Source: CAZVWV01 sp964631745
GTDB lineage: Bacteria > Bdellovibrionota_C > UBA2361 > JBGSMV01
NCBI GenBank assembly: GCA_964631745.1
Contig: CAZVWV010000053.1
Coordinates: forward strand, 1 to 22,284
Direction of reading: 5' to 3'
DNA: 22,284 nt
Part shown: positions 1 through 7,470 of the stretch, piece after piece
How positions within the stretch are numbered: the first letter of the stretch is position 1
Layout of the letters: each line of letters opens with the position of its first letter
Translations under genes and position numbers: made by a program
Notes under the pieces: generated by a model
What the model was told of the DNA's origin: nothing
Database searches by the model: none
What the model saw: only the letters and a program-made list of their open reading frames with translations

Positions 1-55
1 TATCCGTGCTCTGCGCCGCGTTTGTAATTTACCCGAGGTTTTTGAGCAGCTACCC
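1..55. repeat. 55-bp inverted repeat, left copy
   Basis: The first 55 bases are the exact reverse complement of 22171-22225; identity stops at base 56. On the plus strand one frame is open from base 3 to a TAA at 66-68, so the segment could be the 3' tail of a gene that begins outside the window. The right copy, read on the minus strand, is open in the matching frame and ends at a stop at 22158-22160, with a different last few residues. The perfect match starting exactly at base 1 and having length 55 is also what a de Bruijn assembler with k=55 leaves at a contig end, so biological meaning is uncertain. Confidence 0.9.
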
Positions 56-128
56 AAAGTTAAGATAATATATTGTATTTTCAGCATATTTGCCTTGCTT
101 TATAGTAAATCAGAACGTCAATCACAGG

Positions 129-157
129 TTGACCTGCGGAACTTTATGGTTTACAAT
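129..157 (+). promoter_or_regulatory. Sigma70-type promoter of the XRE-ImmA/PIN operon
   Basis: A -35 box TTGACC (129-134) is followed by a 17-bp spacer and a -10 box TACAAT (152-157), each one base from the consensus. Transcription would start near base 164, about 44 bases before the chosen ATG at 208. The -35 box sits inside a small palindrome, CAGGT-TG-ACCTG (125-136). The -10 box overlaps the left half of the proposed operator. Confidence 0.65.
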
Positions 158-187
158 TATCAATATAGCATGTGTGGTGTAAACCAT
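146..187. promoter_or_regulatory. Inverted-repeat operator, probably for the XRE protein
   Basis: ATGGTTTACA (146-155) and TGTAAACCAT (178-187) form a perfect 10-bp inverted repeat with centres 32 bp apart, close to three helical turns. The left half overlaps the -10 box and the right half lies just downstream of the expected transcription start. This is the usual layout for a repressor that controls its own operon. Assignment to the adjacent XRE protein is inference. Confidence 0.55.
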
Positions 188-207
188 GCAAGCACAAAGG
201 AGGATCT

Positions 208-1305
208 ATGAAAGGCGAACGAATAAAATTAGCACGCAAAAGAGCAGGCCTTTCTCTTCGTGACCTTGAAAAGAAAATTGCAAGTCTCGTCAGTGCCCAA
301 GCTATCGGGAAGTACGAACGTGGAGAAATGACCCCAAGCTCAGATGTTTTAGTTGCTCTTAGCAAAGAACTGAACGTGAGTATTCAATATTTAATGTCAC
401 CTCAGGCAGTTGAACTGGGGAAGGTCGAGTTCCGCACCAAAGCTAGTACCAGTGCAAAAGATCGTGCTCGTGTAGAAACTGAAGTACTGGAAGGAGTTGA
501 GCGCTATCTGCAGATCGAAGAAATATTGTCACTTGAAAGTGCTACCTGGATTGCACCAAATGAACTGCCTTTAAATATCACTTCCTCTGATGATGCTGAG
601 AATCTTGCTAATAAACTTCGAGAGGTTTGGTCATTAGGGAAAGATCCTATTCCAAACATGACTGAGCTACTGGAAGAAAAAGGTATTAAGGTTTTGTTGG
701 CCGATCTACCTGATAAAGTTTCGGGACTTACCTGTGTTGTTAAGCAGGCTAACAGAGGAATAGAGACTCCTGTTATTGTAGTGAATATCAATCACACTCT
801 CGAAAGACGTAGATTGACCATGGGACATGAACTTGGGCACCGGTTAGTCAAAGCAGATCATTTAGAAGAGTCAGAAGTCGAAAAGCTCTGTAACCGATTC
901 TCTGGCGCATTCATAGCCAATCGAGAGCACTTAGAAGCTGAAATAGGTAAGCATCGATCCGCCTTTGGATATAGTGAAATTATTGCTCTTAAGCGTTTGT
1001 ATAGAATGTCTGGCGGGGCTTTTTTGATGAGACTATTTCAGATTGGCGCAATAGATGAACACGCGAAGGAGTATGCGTTTCGCACCTTTGCAAATGGTTG
1101 GCGAACTCAAGAGCCTGAGCAACTTGAACCATTAAAGGAACGTGGAAGCTTTGAGAAGCCAAAACGGTTTGAAAGATTGGTATATCGTGCATTAGCTGAA
1201 GATATGATTTCTCCGATGAAAGCTGCTGAATTATTGCGATTACCAATTGCAAAGGTTGAAGAAGGCTTGAAGGGTCCTGTGAGGGCCAATGCGGATCATC
1301 ATTAG
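208..1305 (+). CDS. XRE-family regulator fused to ImmA/IrrE-type zinc peptidase
   Basis: The protein has 365 residues. Residues 1-63 form a lambda-repressor-like helix-turn-helix (RIKLARKRAGLS, then QAIGKYERGEMTPS, then LSKELNVS). The C-terminal half is an ImmA/IrrE (DUF955/COG2856) metallopeptidase with the zinc motif HELGH at about 207-211, followed by an acidic helix (E222-E225) that usually supplies a further ligand. Such fusions repress their own operon and cleave a regulator or control a toxin partner. The ATG at 208 is chosen because an excellent Shine-Dalgarno, AAAGGAGG (197-204), precedes it; an in-frame ATG at 172 lies inside the putative operator. The 3' end overlaps the PIN gene by 17 bp, which indicates translational coupling. 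The upstream promoter with its inverted repeat fits autoregulation. Family assignment is firm; the substrate of the peptidase is unknown. Confidence 0.93.
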   Translation: MKGERIKLARKRAGLSLRDLEKKIASLVSAQAIGKYERGEMTPSSDVLVALSKELNVSIQYLMSPQAVELGKVEFRTKASTSAKDRARVETEVLEGVERYLQIEEILSLESATWIAPNELPLNITSSDDAENLANKLREVWSLGKDPIPNMTELLEEKGIKVLLADLPDKVSGLTCVVKQANRGIETPVIVVNINHTLERRRLTMGHELGHRLVKADHLEESEVEKLCNRFSGAFIANREHLEAEIGKHRSAFGYSEIIALKRLYRMSGGAFLMRLFQIGAIDEHAKEYAFRTFANGWRTQEPEQLEPLKERGSFEKPKRFERLVYRALAEDMISPMKAAELLRLPIAKVEEGLKGPVRANADHH

Positions 1306-1792
1306 TGATAGTTCAGCCCTTATTGATCTTAGAAAAGGGCTAATTCTTGAGTTATTCCTGAAACTACCTTTTGAGTTTGTGATACCCGATGCGCTCATAG
1401 AATCTGAGCTTTTGAGTTTTACAAAGAAAGAAATCAACTTGCTCAAAAAGCAGATGAGCGTTGCTACGCTCGATGGTCAAGACGTTGAGAAGGCACAGTC
1501 AATAGTTTCCGCAGTTCCTGCTCTTTCCATGATTGATGGATTCGCTTTAGTGGTTGCCGAGAAGTATCCAGGTTGCATTCTGCTCACAGGCGATAGGCGA
1601 ATGCGTTTGAAGGCTGAAGAAACTAATATTGAGTGTCACGGAGTGCTCTGGATTGTTGAGGAACTTGCTAAAATGCAAAGCATTAGTTCAAAGATCCTAT
1701 TGAGTACCTTAAAGACCTGGCGTGATGATCCGTATGTGCGATTACCGCAAAGTGAGATCGAGGGTTTGATCTCCTTGGTAAAGAGTAGATGA
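1289..1792 (+). CDS. PIN-domain protein, likely toxin or nuclease partner
   Basis: The protein has 167 residues. It starts with SDSSALIDL, the first PIN strand with conserved D7. Further acidic residues fall at the expected places: E38 in the helix after VIPDALIES, D83 in MIDGFALVVA, and D102 in LLTGDRRMR. These would bind the metal of a PIN ribonuclease. The ATG overlaps the end of the XRE-ImmA gene by 17 bp and has GAGGG just upstream. XRE-COG2856 genes are known to pair with toxin-like genes, so a toxin-antitoxin role is plausible, with PIN as toxin and the upstream protein as antitoxin or regulator. The C-terminal 45 residues extend past the core PIN fold and may mediate partner contact. 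The target RNA, and whether it is toxic, cannot be read from the sequence. Confidence 0.85.
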   Translation: MRIIISDSSALIDLRKGLILELFLKLPFEFVIPDALIESELLSFTKKEINLLKKQMSVATLDGQDVEKAQSIVSAVPALSMIDGFALVVAEKYPGCILLTGDRRMRLKAEETNIECHGVLWIVEELAKMQSISSKILLSTLKTWRDDPYVRLPQSEIEGLISLVKSR

Positions 1793-1865
1793 CCAAGATG
1801 AGCCCAAGGAATACTTGGAAACTTCAAAATTTGGGGGTTTGGATGGTATTGGTTCTTTGCATAGC

Positions 1866-1894
1866 TTGACCTTTCCAGAGAGTAATCTTAGAAG
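1866..1894 (+). promoter_or_regulatory. Possible promoter of the 1913-3294 gene pair
   Basis: TTGACC (1866-1871), a 17-bp spacer and TAGAAG (1889-1894, 4 of 6 consensus bases) lie just before the ATG at 1913. The transcript leader would be very short. The -10 box is weak, so this is tentative. A small hairpin (CCAAG, 5-nt loop, CTTGG; 1804-1818) lies between the PIN gene and this site but has no T-tract. Confidence 0.3.
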
Positions 1895-1912
1895 ATCTGA
1901 TACGAGCGATCC

Positions 1913-2782
1913 ATGAAGAAACTAACTGTGCATAACTACCGAGATGACAAGTACTATCCCCGAGTGCTTAAGGCCATCGCCAACATTTTGGATAAGAGCG
2001 ATGTGGTTGCTCCGGTTGAGGTTTTTATGGAGATGAGTTTGCTGACGAGAAAACAGTACGAGGATTGGCGTTTTGGACGGATTGCATGCCTCGAACGCGT
2101 TATCCAGGGTAACTTGGGTAAGGTCGGAAGAATCTTACGCCTTATAGGATTTTGTGCGCATGACCTTGATATGGTACCGAGCCGCACTGTTTATAATAAA
2201 TGGGGCAGGGGCGCGAGTCAGCACCTTTGCTTTTCAAAGTCTGGGGAAAAGGCGATTGAAGAAGCATACGAGCGACACTTCCTTTGGAATAAATCGGCCG
2301 CGAAGAAATTGGTCATGATAATGGAGACACGGCGATCGATGTGCGGGCCTGATCGTCAAACCTTACCGGCTAATTTAAGCAGCTGTGTTCAAGAAATTAC
2401 GCGGATTTTGAAAACGCGGATACCCGCAGCTAAAGATAGCTGGGCTTTTATCCTAACAAGTCAGAAATACGAAGCCATTCACCAAAAGACAGCTGCGCGC
2501 TTGGAAGAGCTTATTGCAGCTTACCTTTCGTTACTAACGAATGCTCAAAAGCTACAGTTGTGGGGCGAGGCGCAAACCCAACATGCCGGGCATGAGCAGT
2601 TCGGTGGTATGTCGGTTTGCAATGTTGAAAAGGGCCCAGAAGATGGGGTAGAGGAGGGATTGCCAAAGGCGCTTATGGCCGAGGTGCTGCTTAGAGCCAA
2701 GGGTTCAGCAAATGGTAAGAAACCGTCGGCTCATTGCGAGAGTGCCGTGGTTAACGATAATCTGCAAAAGGAGATCTTATGA
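1913..2782 (+). CDS. Conserved-looking protein of unknown function
   Basis: The protein has 289 residues, is soluble, and shows no signal peptide or membrane segment. The N-terminal 120 residues contain a compact pattern (YYPRVLKAIANIL, then VAPVEVFMEM, LLTRKQYEDWRFGR, and CLERVIQGNL). From memory this resembles an uncharacterised family found in many bacteria, but no function is established for it. The C-terminal part is rich in basic and polar residues and looks less ordered; no zinc-binding Cys cluster is evident. Its stop codon overlaps the ATG of the next gene (ATGA, 2779-2782), so the two are translationally coupled and probably act together. It lies directly after the TA-like module on the same strand, which raises the possibility of an accessory or defence island. 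The start has only a weak ribosome binding site. Confidence 0.75.
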   Translation: MKKLTVHNYRDDKYYPRVLKAIANILDKSDVVAPVEVFMEMSLLTRKQYEDWRFGRIACLERVIQGNLGKVGRILRLIGFCAHDLDMVPSRTVYNKWGRGASQHLCFSKSGEKAIEEAYERHFLWNKSAAKKLVMIMETRRSMCGPDRQTLPANLSSCVQEITRILKTRIPAAKDSWAFILTSQKYEAIHQKTAARLEELIAAYLSLLTNAQKLQLWGEAQTQHAGHEQFGGMSVCNVEKGPEDGVEEGLPKALMAEVLLRAKGSANGKKPSAHCESAVVNDNLQKEIL

Positions 2783-3294
2783 GTAAGAACGATAATGGCT
2801 GGGGAGCGTTCGTGGATTGTTTAATCTCTGAGGAGATTAATGAGGTTGGAATAGGCTATGTGTTGATCGCACGCGAAAAAAGCTCACAGTCAATCCGCTG
2901 TGTGACCTTCCTTGTTGATGTTTTTTGCTTGGGCATCAAAGACTGTTTCCTAGATAAATGCTCCCATTATGAATACGGATTTATGAAAGAGCGCCTTAAC
3001 GCGGCTTCGAATCTTATTCAGATACCCCCTTCGCATGCCAAAAAATTACTTCAAGAGGCAGTGGTTTATGCAAAAGGGCTGGGCTTCGACCCACATTCAG
3101 ATTTTGAACGTCATTTTAAATCGCTTGGTGATGTGGACGCTTCAGCTTGCAAGGAAACTTTTACATTTGGCAGGGATGGAAAACCTTTATATATTCTCGG
3201 TCCGAAAGATTCGCCAACCAAAGTCGCCCGGATTTTAGCGTGTCTTGAGCAAAAATGTGGACCGGAGGGATACCATTATTTGGCCGAGCTATGA
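2779..3294 (+). CDS. Unknown protein coupled to the preceding gene
   Basis: The protein has 171 residues and no membrane segment or signal. Recognisable stretches are an early segment ending VTFLVDVFCLGIKDCF, the block LLQEAVVYAKGLGFDPHSDF, and a C-terminal block with FGRDGKPLYILGP and GPEGYHYL. From memory these belong to an uncharacterised family that tends to be the partner of genes like the one upstream; I know no assigned activity. The ATG is preceded by AAGGAG (2768-2773) inside the upstream gene and shares an ATGA overlap with its stop codon. Four Cys residues are scattered rather than paired, so a zinc site is not obvious. Downstream, a short hairpin (CCTGAA, CTT loop, TTCAGG; 3298-3312) lacks a T-tract and is at best a weak terminator. 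Confidence 0.75.
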   Translation: MSKNDNGWGAFVDCLISEEINEVGIGYVLIAREKSSQSIRCVTFLVDVFCLGIKDCFLDKCSHYEYGFMKERLNAASNLIQIPPSHAKKLLQEAVVYAKGLGFDPHSDFERHFKSLGDVDASACKETFTFGRDGKPLYILGPKDSPTKVARILACLEQKCGPEGYHYLAEL

Positions 3295-3365
3295 AGCCCT
3301 GAACTTTTCAGGCACGTTGTGTCAGAGTGAAAAGAAGGCAGGGTTGGGCCAGGCGGAAGAGCTTT

Positions 3366-3845
3366 TCAGCCAAGCAAGAATTTTATCTGTGGTACAAGCA
3401 CCCTGACAGCCTGATTTTTGCGGCAGAACATATCGGCACCGATATCAGAGAGATGGGTATCGGTATTACTGTCGCAGCAGCTAAGAATTATGACAGGAAC
3501 ATGCGAGGCGCCTCGGAAGGGATTTCGGCTTCGTAGGTAACGCACAAAATCGGAGCCGTCGAAATCTGGCATCTTTAAATCCGAGACGATAAGATCAATT
3601 TGTTGGCCGCTGGCGATGGAGATCGCTTCGGTCGCGGATTGCGCGCGGGCTATGCCGAATCCGGCTTGTGAAAGGAACGACGAAAAAAGGTCCAACTGAT
3701 CTTCATCATCATCGACCACCAAGAGCCTATGGGCGCTTGGCTTGAAGATGTCGTATTGATGGTCAAAGTCTTCCAACCAGTCCGGATCGGAAACAAAAGA
3801 TTCTAAGGGCACTGCGGTCTCTACCGCTAACTTTAGCTTTTCCAT
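3366..3845 (-). CDS. Single-domain response regulator (CheY-like receiver)
   Basis: The protein has 159 residues. After a 38-residue N-terminal extension without clear fold comes one receiver domain: acidic pocket D45-D47 in LLVVDDDED, phospho-acceptor D89 in LIVSDLKMPDFDG, S122 at the switch position and K143 as the conserved lysine. No output domain follows, so it should act by protein-protein contact or as a phosphate sink or relay. The ATG is supported by GAGGA seven to eight bases upstream. It is transcribed towards the 2779 gene and away from the LuxR-type regulator at 4199. No kinase is in the window, so its partner is encoded elsewhere. Phosphorylation chemistry is inferred from the complete residue set. 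Confidence 0.9.
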   Translation of the reverse strand: MEKLKLAVETAVPLESFVSDPDWLEDFDHQYDIFKPSAHRLLVVDDDEDQLDLFSSFLSQAGFGIARAQSATEAISIASGQQIDLIVSDLKMPDFDGSDFVRYLRSRNPFRGASHVPVIILSCCDSNTDTHLSDIGADMFCRKNQAVRVLVPQIKFLLG

Positions 3846-4198
3846 ATTTCAATCCTCACTAGCCAACAAAGGTTATTGAGTACCGTAGGCTAAGTCATCG
3901 TTTTCTGCGAATCCCTGGTCTGCCGGATCCCCAAATTAACTTAGAAATAAATCAAAACACAGGTTGCGAATAAGTTGATTGCGTGAGTCCTTGACCACAC
4001 GAGGATCATCCTTATTTCCGGGGTTGTTTTGCAAAGGGTCATCTATTTCCAGCACCTTTTCCATTATACAATTGCATCGGCCTTTTTAGGGCGAGCATTA
4101 TGAAGTCCTATTTGGATATTAACGTAGTCATATTGCCTACTCGTTGTGCTTATTGCTATGTTTGTGAAAGTTAGCGCTACCTATGGGTCATTACTAAG
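3846..4198. other. Gene-free region between divergent response regulators
   Basis: This 353-bp stretch has no plausible ORF and separates two divergently transcribed regulators, so it should hold both promoters. On the plus strand TTGCCT (4133-4138), an 18-bp spacer and TATGTT (4157-4162) is a possible promoter for the 4199 gene. I found no convincing minus-strand promoter and no RNA gene. Confidence 0.4.
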
Positions 4199-4852
4199 AT
4201 GGATGAGACTGTTAGCTTTTTGTTGATAGACGACGATGCCTTAGTGCTTGAAGTTGTTGAATTGATTATCAAAAAGAATTTCCCTACTGCCACAATAGAT
4301 TCCGCGAAATCGATAGATGACGCCTTATCAAAGATTGAAGGGCATAAATATAATTTGGTATTGCTAGATCTTTCACTCCAAAATCAGAGCGGCTTAACGA
4401 TTATTCGGCAGATGCGTCTGAGCGATACGACCACTCCCATACTGGTATTAAGCGCTTCGCAGGAAGACAAGATGGCGTTGTCGGTTTTTAGGGCAGGGGC
4501 CAATGGGTTTGTTTGTAAAGACCAGGCCGTGGCGAACGGCCAACTACTCCAGGCTATTAGAACGATACTTAGCGGAAGCAAGTTTTTAAGTGATTCTTTC
4601 TCTGAGAAGTTGATTGAGGAAAGCAAACTGGTGGCTGATACGCCGCTGGCCAAGCTCTCAGCGCAGGAGTCGAAGGTGTTTTTGGGCATCGCGCGTGGAT
4701 TAACGGTCAAAGAGATCAGTTTCCGTATGATTTTGAATGAGAAGACCGTTAGAACTTACCGAGCCAGGTTATTGGAAAAACTTGGGTTGAACTCCGATGC
4801 TTCGGTGATGCGCTATGCGATTCAGAACGGCCTGATTGAATTGGATGAGTAG
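4199..4852 (+). CDS. NarL/FixJ-type response regulator, receiver plus LuxR HTH
   Basis: The protein has 217 residues. The receiver domain (1-125) has acidic residues D11-D13, phospho-acceptor D57 in NLVLLDLSL, S85 and K107. A linker leads to a LuxR-type DNA-binding domain (about 150-212): LSAQESKVFLGIARGLTVK, then EKTVRTYRARLLEKLGL, the recognition-helix block of GerE/LuxR proteins. It is therefore a phosphorylation-controlled transcription factor; its targets are unknown. The ATG at 4199 has no clear Shine-Dalgarno, but the receiver fold begins right after it, so no other start is likely. Its stop is 8 bp from the stop of the convergent beta-helix gene, with no terminator between them. Confidence 0.93.
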   Translation: MDETVSFLLIDDDALVLEVVELIIKKNFPTATIDSAKSIDDALSKIEGHKYNLVLLDLSLQNQSGLTIIRQMRLSDTTTPILVLSASQEDKMALSVFRAGANGFVCKDQAVANGQLLQAIRTILSGSKFLSDSFSEKLIEESKLVADTPLAKLSAQESKVFLGIARGLTVKEISFRMILNEKTVRTYRARLLEKLGLNSDASVMRYAIQNGLIELDE

Positions 4853-4860
4853 CTTCTAGC

Positions 4861-7128
4861 TTAGCGTCCGCGACGGGCGGCGCTTGTGCCGACTCTGAAT
4901 TTGGCCGTTGGGCTTGCGTCAGTGGTCTTTCGCATGCCGCCATTCGGTCTGAAATCAACTGTATAGTAAATCGAATAGTTGCCTTGAGGGAGTTTTTTCA
5001 GGACGACAGAGTTGTTATTGCGTACTCTCACTAATCTCTGCTTGCCGGTGCTTTTTGGAGTGAAATAGAAATTATATAGGGATGCATTCGGGAAGCGTTT
5101 TACTGTCACCACTACATTTCTGCCTTTAACGTCAAGGCGTGGTTTATTCAGCCTCGAATCAACGCTCGGATCTTGGCAATCGGCCTGGCCATTGCCGTTT
5201 TGGTCATCGTCGCTTACTCCGCAACCGCAACTTCCTAAGACGCTTTTTTGAGGGTCGTTCGGGCATAGATCTAAGCAGTCGGCAGTGCCATCGCCATCAA
5301 TATCTGCATCTGAAATACCGCACCCGCAGGCCCCCGCCACAGTCTTGTTAGCGTCGTTTAAACATTGATCAATTGTGTCGGGCGCGCCATCGCCATCGCT
5401 GTCGGTGTCGCTGTCGGTGTTTTCATCGTCGTTGTTCTCGTCGCCACCTGCGCTGTAAAATTCATCCGGTCCAATATCAACACCGCCATTTATACTGCGC
5501 GGCTTGCCATCAAAATCCGTGTTAAACGAAACTGCCACACCCATATTCACGAGCGGGCTGGATCCTGAGCTAACATGAAAATCCCAAGAGTCAGTCTTGG
5601 GCAGCCACTTGCCGCCTTTAATAATCTCTGTGGGGTCAATCGTTCCGGCTTTGATAAGAACATTATTTCTAAAGACTGGGCAGTTGGCTAGCTCATTAGC
5701 CTCGCATTTTCTAATGTATTCTCTTAACGGATATTGGACCTGATTTAACGGTGTGCCTTCGCAATGATACGCCATTGTATCCTGGTAACTGACGCCGTTT
5801 TCGACAACTAAGATTAAATTATTTTCGATAGTCAGTTTGGACTGAAAGCTGCAGTCGGCTGGCAATAGAGCAGGATCGGAGGTAACGTAATTTAGAAACC
5901 TGCGTTCTGGGGCTAGAAAAATATTATTTCGGTAGATCATCTCCGTGAAGGCAGGCCCTTGAAGCAGAATACCTTGCGGAAAGATGGAGTTTTCAATGGT
6001 GTATCCGTTCGGAGTGCGAGTGTAGTTATAATCTTGGCAGTTATAGGCTACAATATTGCGAGCTTTCATTCCTAGACCTCCTGGGGTCCAGCAGTGGTTC
6101 GGCGCGCCGTGAATTTCGACTGCGTCGAGGGTGTTGTTTAAACCGCCCGCATTTAGAGCGTTCCAATTGTGGTATAATTTGCTATTTTTAAGAACGTTAT
6201 TTTCGCCTTGGATAGCCGCGCCGTCTCCGCCACCGCCATTCTCCCAAGGATACCCGGCATATTGCCCCGAGCGGGTTATGGCGTGTAATGATACGAGTCC
6301 ATCCACTAGATTGTTTTTACCGCCAACATACAGACCGCTATACGAGGTGATGTTTTTGAAAGTGTTATTGCTGCCCTGGATATCCGTCTCCATCTGGAGC
6401 AATTTGAAATTCTCGAAAGTGTAGTAGTTAATGCTTGAACCGATCTTGAAGGGGGTTATGGTGTTGTTTGCGGCCAATACTAGATCTGTGTTGGCAGTAG
6501 ACGGTGAGCGATGGTCGTAGGGATGTACGTAAAGTGTTCTGCCGGAGATGAAAAACGAGCCTTCAACCGTTTCAACATCGGCTGCGGAAGTTATGCGATC
6601 TGTTGTGAGGGCGATTGGTCCGTCTTCCTTCACTAAGGTAAATTTTGAGTCATTGGCATCATTCACCGTAATTGGATTAAATTGGCCCTGTGATAGATGT
6701 TGATGCGTGCCAGTGGGGATTACTACACCGGAGGGGATCGTGTAGCTATAAACATTCGAGTTGGGTGAGATCCTGGTGAGCTGTTCGTCGGGGATATCAA
6801 AGAACGCGCCGAAATAGACGGCGTTGCCTGTAGCCTGATAAATGATGGGAGCATTGGCCTGTCCACTTCGTGTAAATCCGAATGAATCGCCGTAGCGACC
6901 GTTGGCAACTTTCACAGTATCACCGGGCTGTACCAAACTTGCGCTAGCTTTAATGGTGCAAAATGGGATTGCTTCGGTGGCCGAGCCTGAATCGTTACAG
7001 CTTGAGTTAAGCTGATCGACAAAGAATGTGCGAGCTGACGCCGAGGAGAAATTGGGGAGTAAAGCAAGATTGAGAATTATTAGAGTTTTGGTGATCCAAA
7101 ACTGATAACCCCTGACTTTCCCGATCAC
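4861..7128 (-). CDS. Secreted right-handed beta-helix protein with TSP3-like repeats
   Basis: The protein has 755 residues and starts with GTG, supported by GGAGG seven bases upstream. Residues 1-33 are a signal peptide: basic start, hydrophobic ILNLALLP stretch and a small-residue SSASA cleavage region. Residues from about 35 to 545 carry repeated short Asn-rich turns (for example NNTFKNITSYSG, NNLVDGLVS, ENNVLKNSKLYH), the pattern of a right-handed parallel beta-helix like pectate lyase, DUF1565 or alginate lyase-type proteins. An Asp-rich linker (about 560-580) leads to two thrombospondin type 3-like calcium repeats with the Cys-Gly-Cys variant (GACGCG, CPNDPQ, GSCGCG). A C-terminal beta-rich domain of about 95 residues follows, perhaps fibronectin III-like. 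It is probably a cell-surface or secreted polysaccharide-binding or -cleaving protein; no catalytic residues could be assigned. Confidence 0.88.
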   Translation of the reverse strand: MIGKVRGYQFWITKTLIILNLALLPNFSSASARTFFVDQLNSSCNDSGSATEAIPFCTIKASASLVQPGDTVKVANGRYGDSFGFTRSGQANAPIIYQATGNAVYFGAFFDIPDEQLTRISPNSNVYSYTIPSGVVIPTGTHQHLSQGQFNPITVNDANDSKFTLVKEDGPIALTTDRITSAADVETVEGSFFISGRTLYVHPYDHRSPSTANTDLVLAANNTITPFKIGSSINYYTFENFKLLQMETDIQGSNNTFKNITSYSGLYVGGKNNLVDGLVSLHAITRSGQYAGYPWENGGGGDGAAIQGENNVLKNSKLYHNWNALNAGGLNNTLDAVEIHGAPNHCWTPGGLGMKARNIVAYNCQDYNYTRTPNGYTIENSIFPQGILLQGPAFTEMIYRNNIFLAPERRFLNYVTSDPALLPADCSFQSKLTIENNLILVVENGVSYQDTMAYHCEGTPLNQVQYPLREYIRKCEANELANCPVFRNNVLIKAGTIDPTEIIKGGKWLPKTDSWDFHVSSGSSPLVNMGVAVSFNTDFDGKPRSINGGVDIGPDEFYSAGGDENNDDENTDSDTDSDGDGAPDTIDQCLNDANKTVAGACGCGISDADIDGDGTADCLDLCPNDPQKSVLGSCGCGVSDDDQNGNGQADCQDPSVDSRLNKPRLDVKGRNVVVTVKRFPNASLYNFYFTPKSTGKQRLVRVRNNNSVVLKKLPQGNYSIYYTVDFRPNGGMRKTTDASPTAKFRVGTSAARRGR

Positions 7129-7470
7129 CTTACAACCTCCACAACCACCGGGAGCTGGTCCGTCTTATGGGTAAAATGCCCTAAGTGCAGACCAGTGCCT
7201 CTTGTTGATATGTTGCAGGAATTAGACCAAATCGAGCGGCTCTTTCGTTAACGGTACCGTCAAGTACTTCAGAGGTAACTTGTTGTATATACTAGGCTCA
7301 GAGGAAGACTCGCCTGCGCTTTATTGTACGGGCATCTGAGTGGTGGAAAACTGGGAATCTAGGTTACCAGTTCCCATGCGGAATTTGCGCAGTTAGGAAT
7401 ATGCAAAATTCGCAATTCGCAGTTGCTCAAAAAGTAGGGGCGAAGCCCTCCATTGAGCAAGTACGAAACT
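7129..7470. other. Gene-free region upstream of the beta-helix gene
   Basis: No ORF is credible in this 342-bp stretch. It contains several inverted repeats: overlapping palindromes CGTTAACG (7246-7253) and ACGGTACCGT (7251-7260), which could be an operator for the beta-helix gene; two mutually exclusive 6-bp stems (AACTGG 7349-7354 with CCAGTT 7367-7372, and TGGGAA 7352-7357 with TTCCCA 7371-7376); and the hairpin at 7423-7460 listed separately. No clear sigma70 promoter was found on the minus strand. Confidence 0.4.
7423..7460. repeat. Compound hairpin just downstream of crcB
   Basis: TTGCTCAA (7423-7430) pairs perfectly with TTGAGCAA (7453-7460), and inside it GGGC (7438-7441) pairs with GCCC (7445-7448) around a GAA loop. 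It starts 11 bases after the crcB stop (minus strand). It may act as a terminator or mRNA 3' end stabiliser, but there is no T-tract following on the minus strand. A REP-like palindromic repeat is an alternative. Confidence 0.5.
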
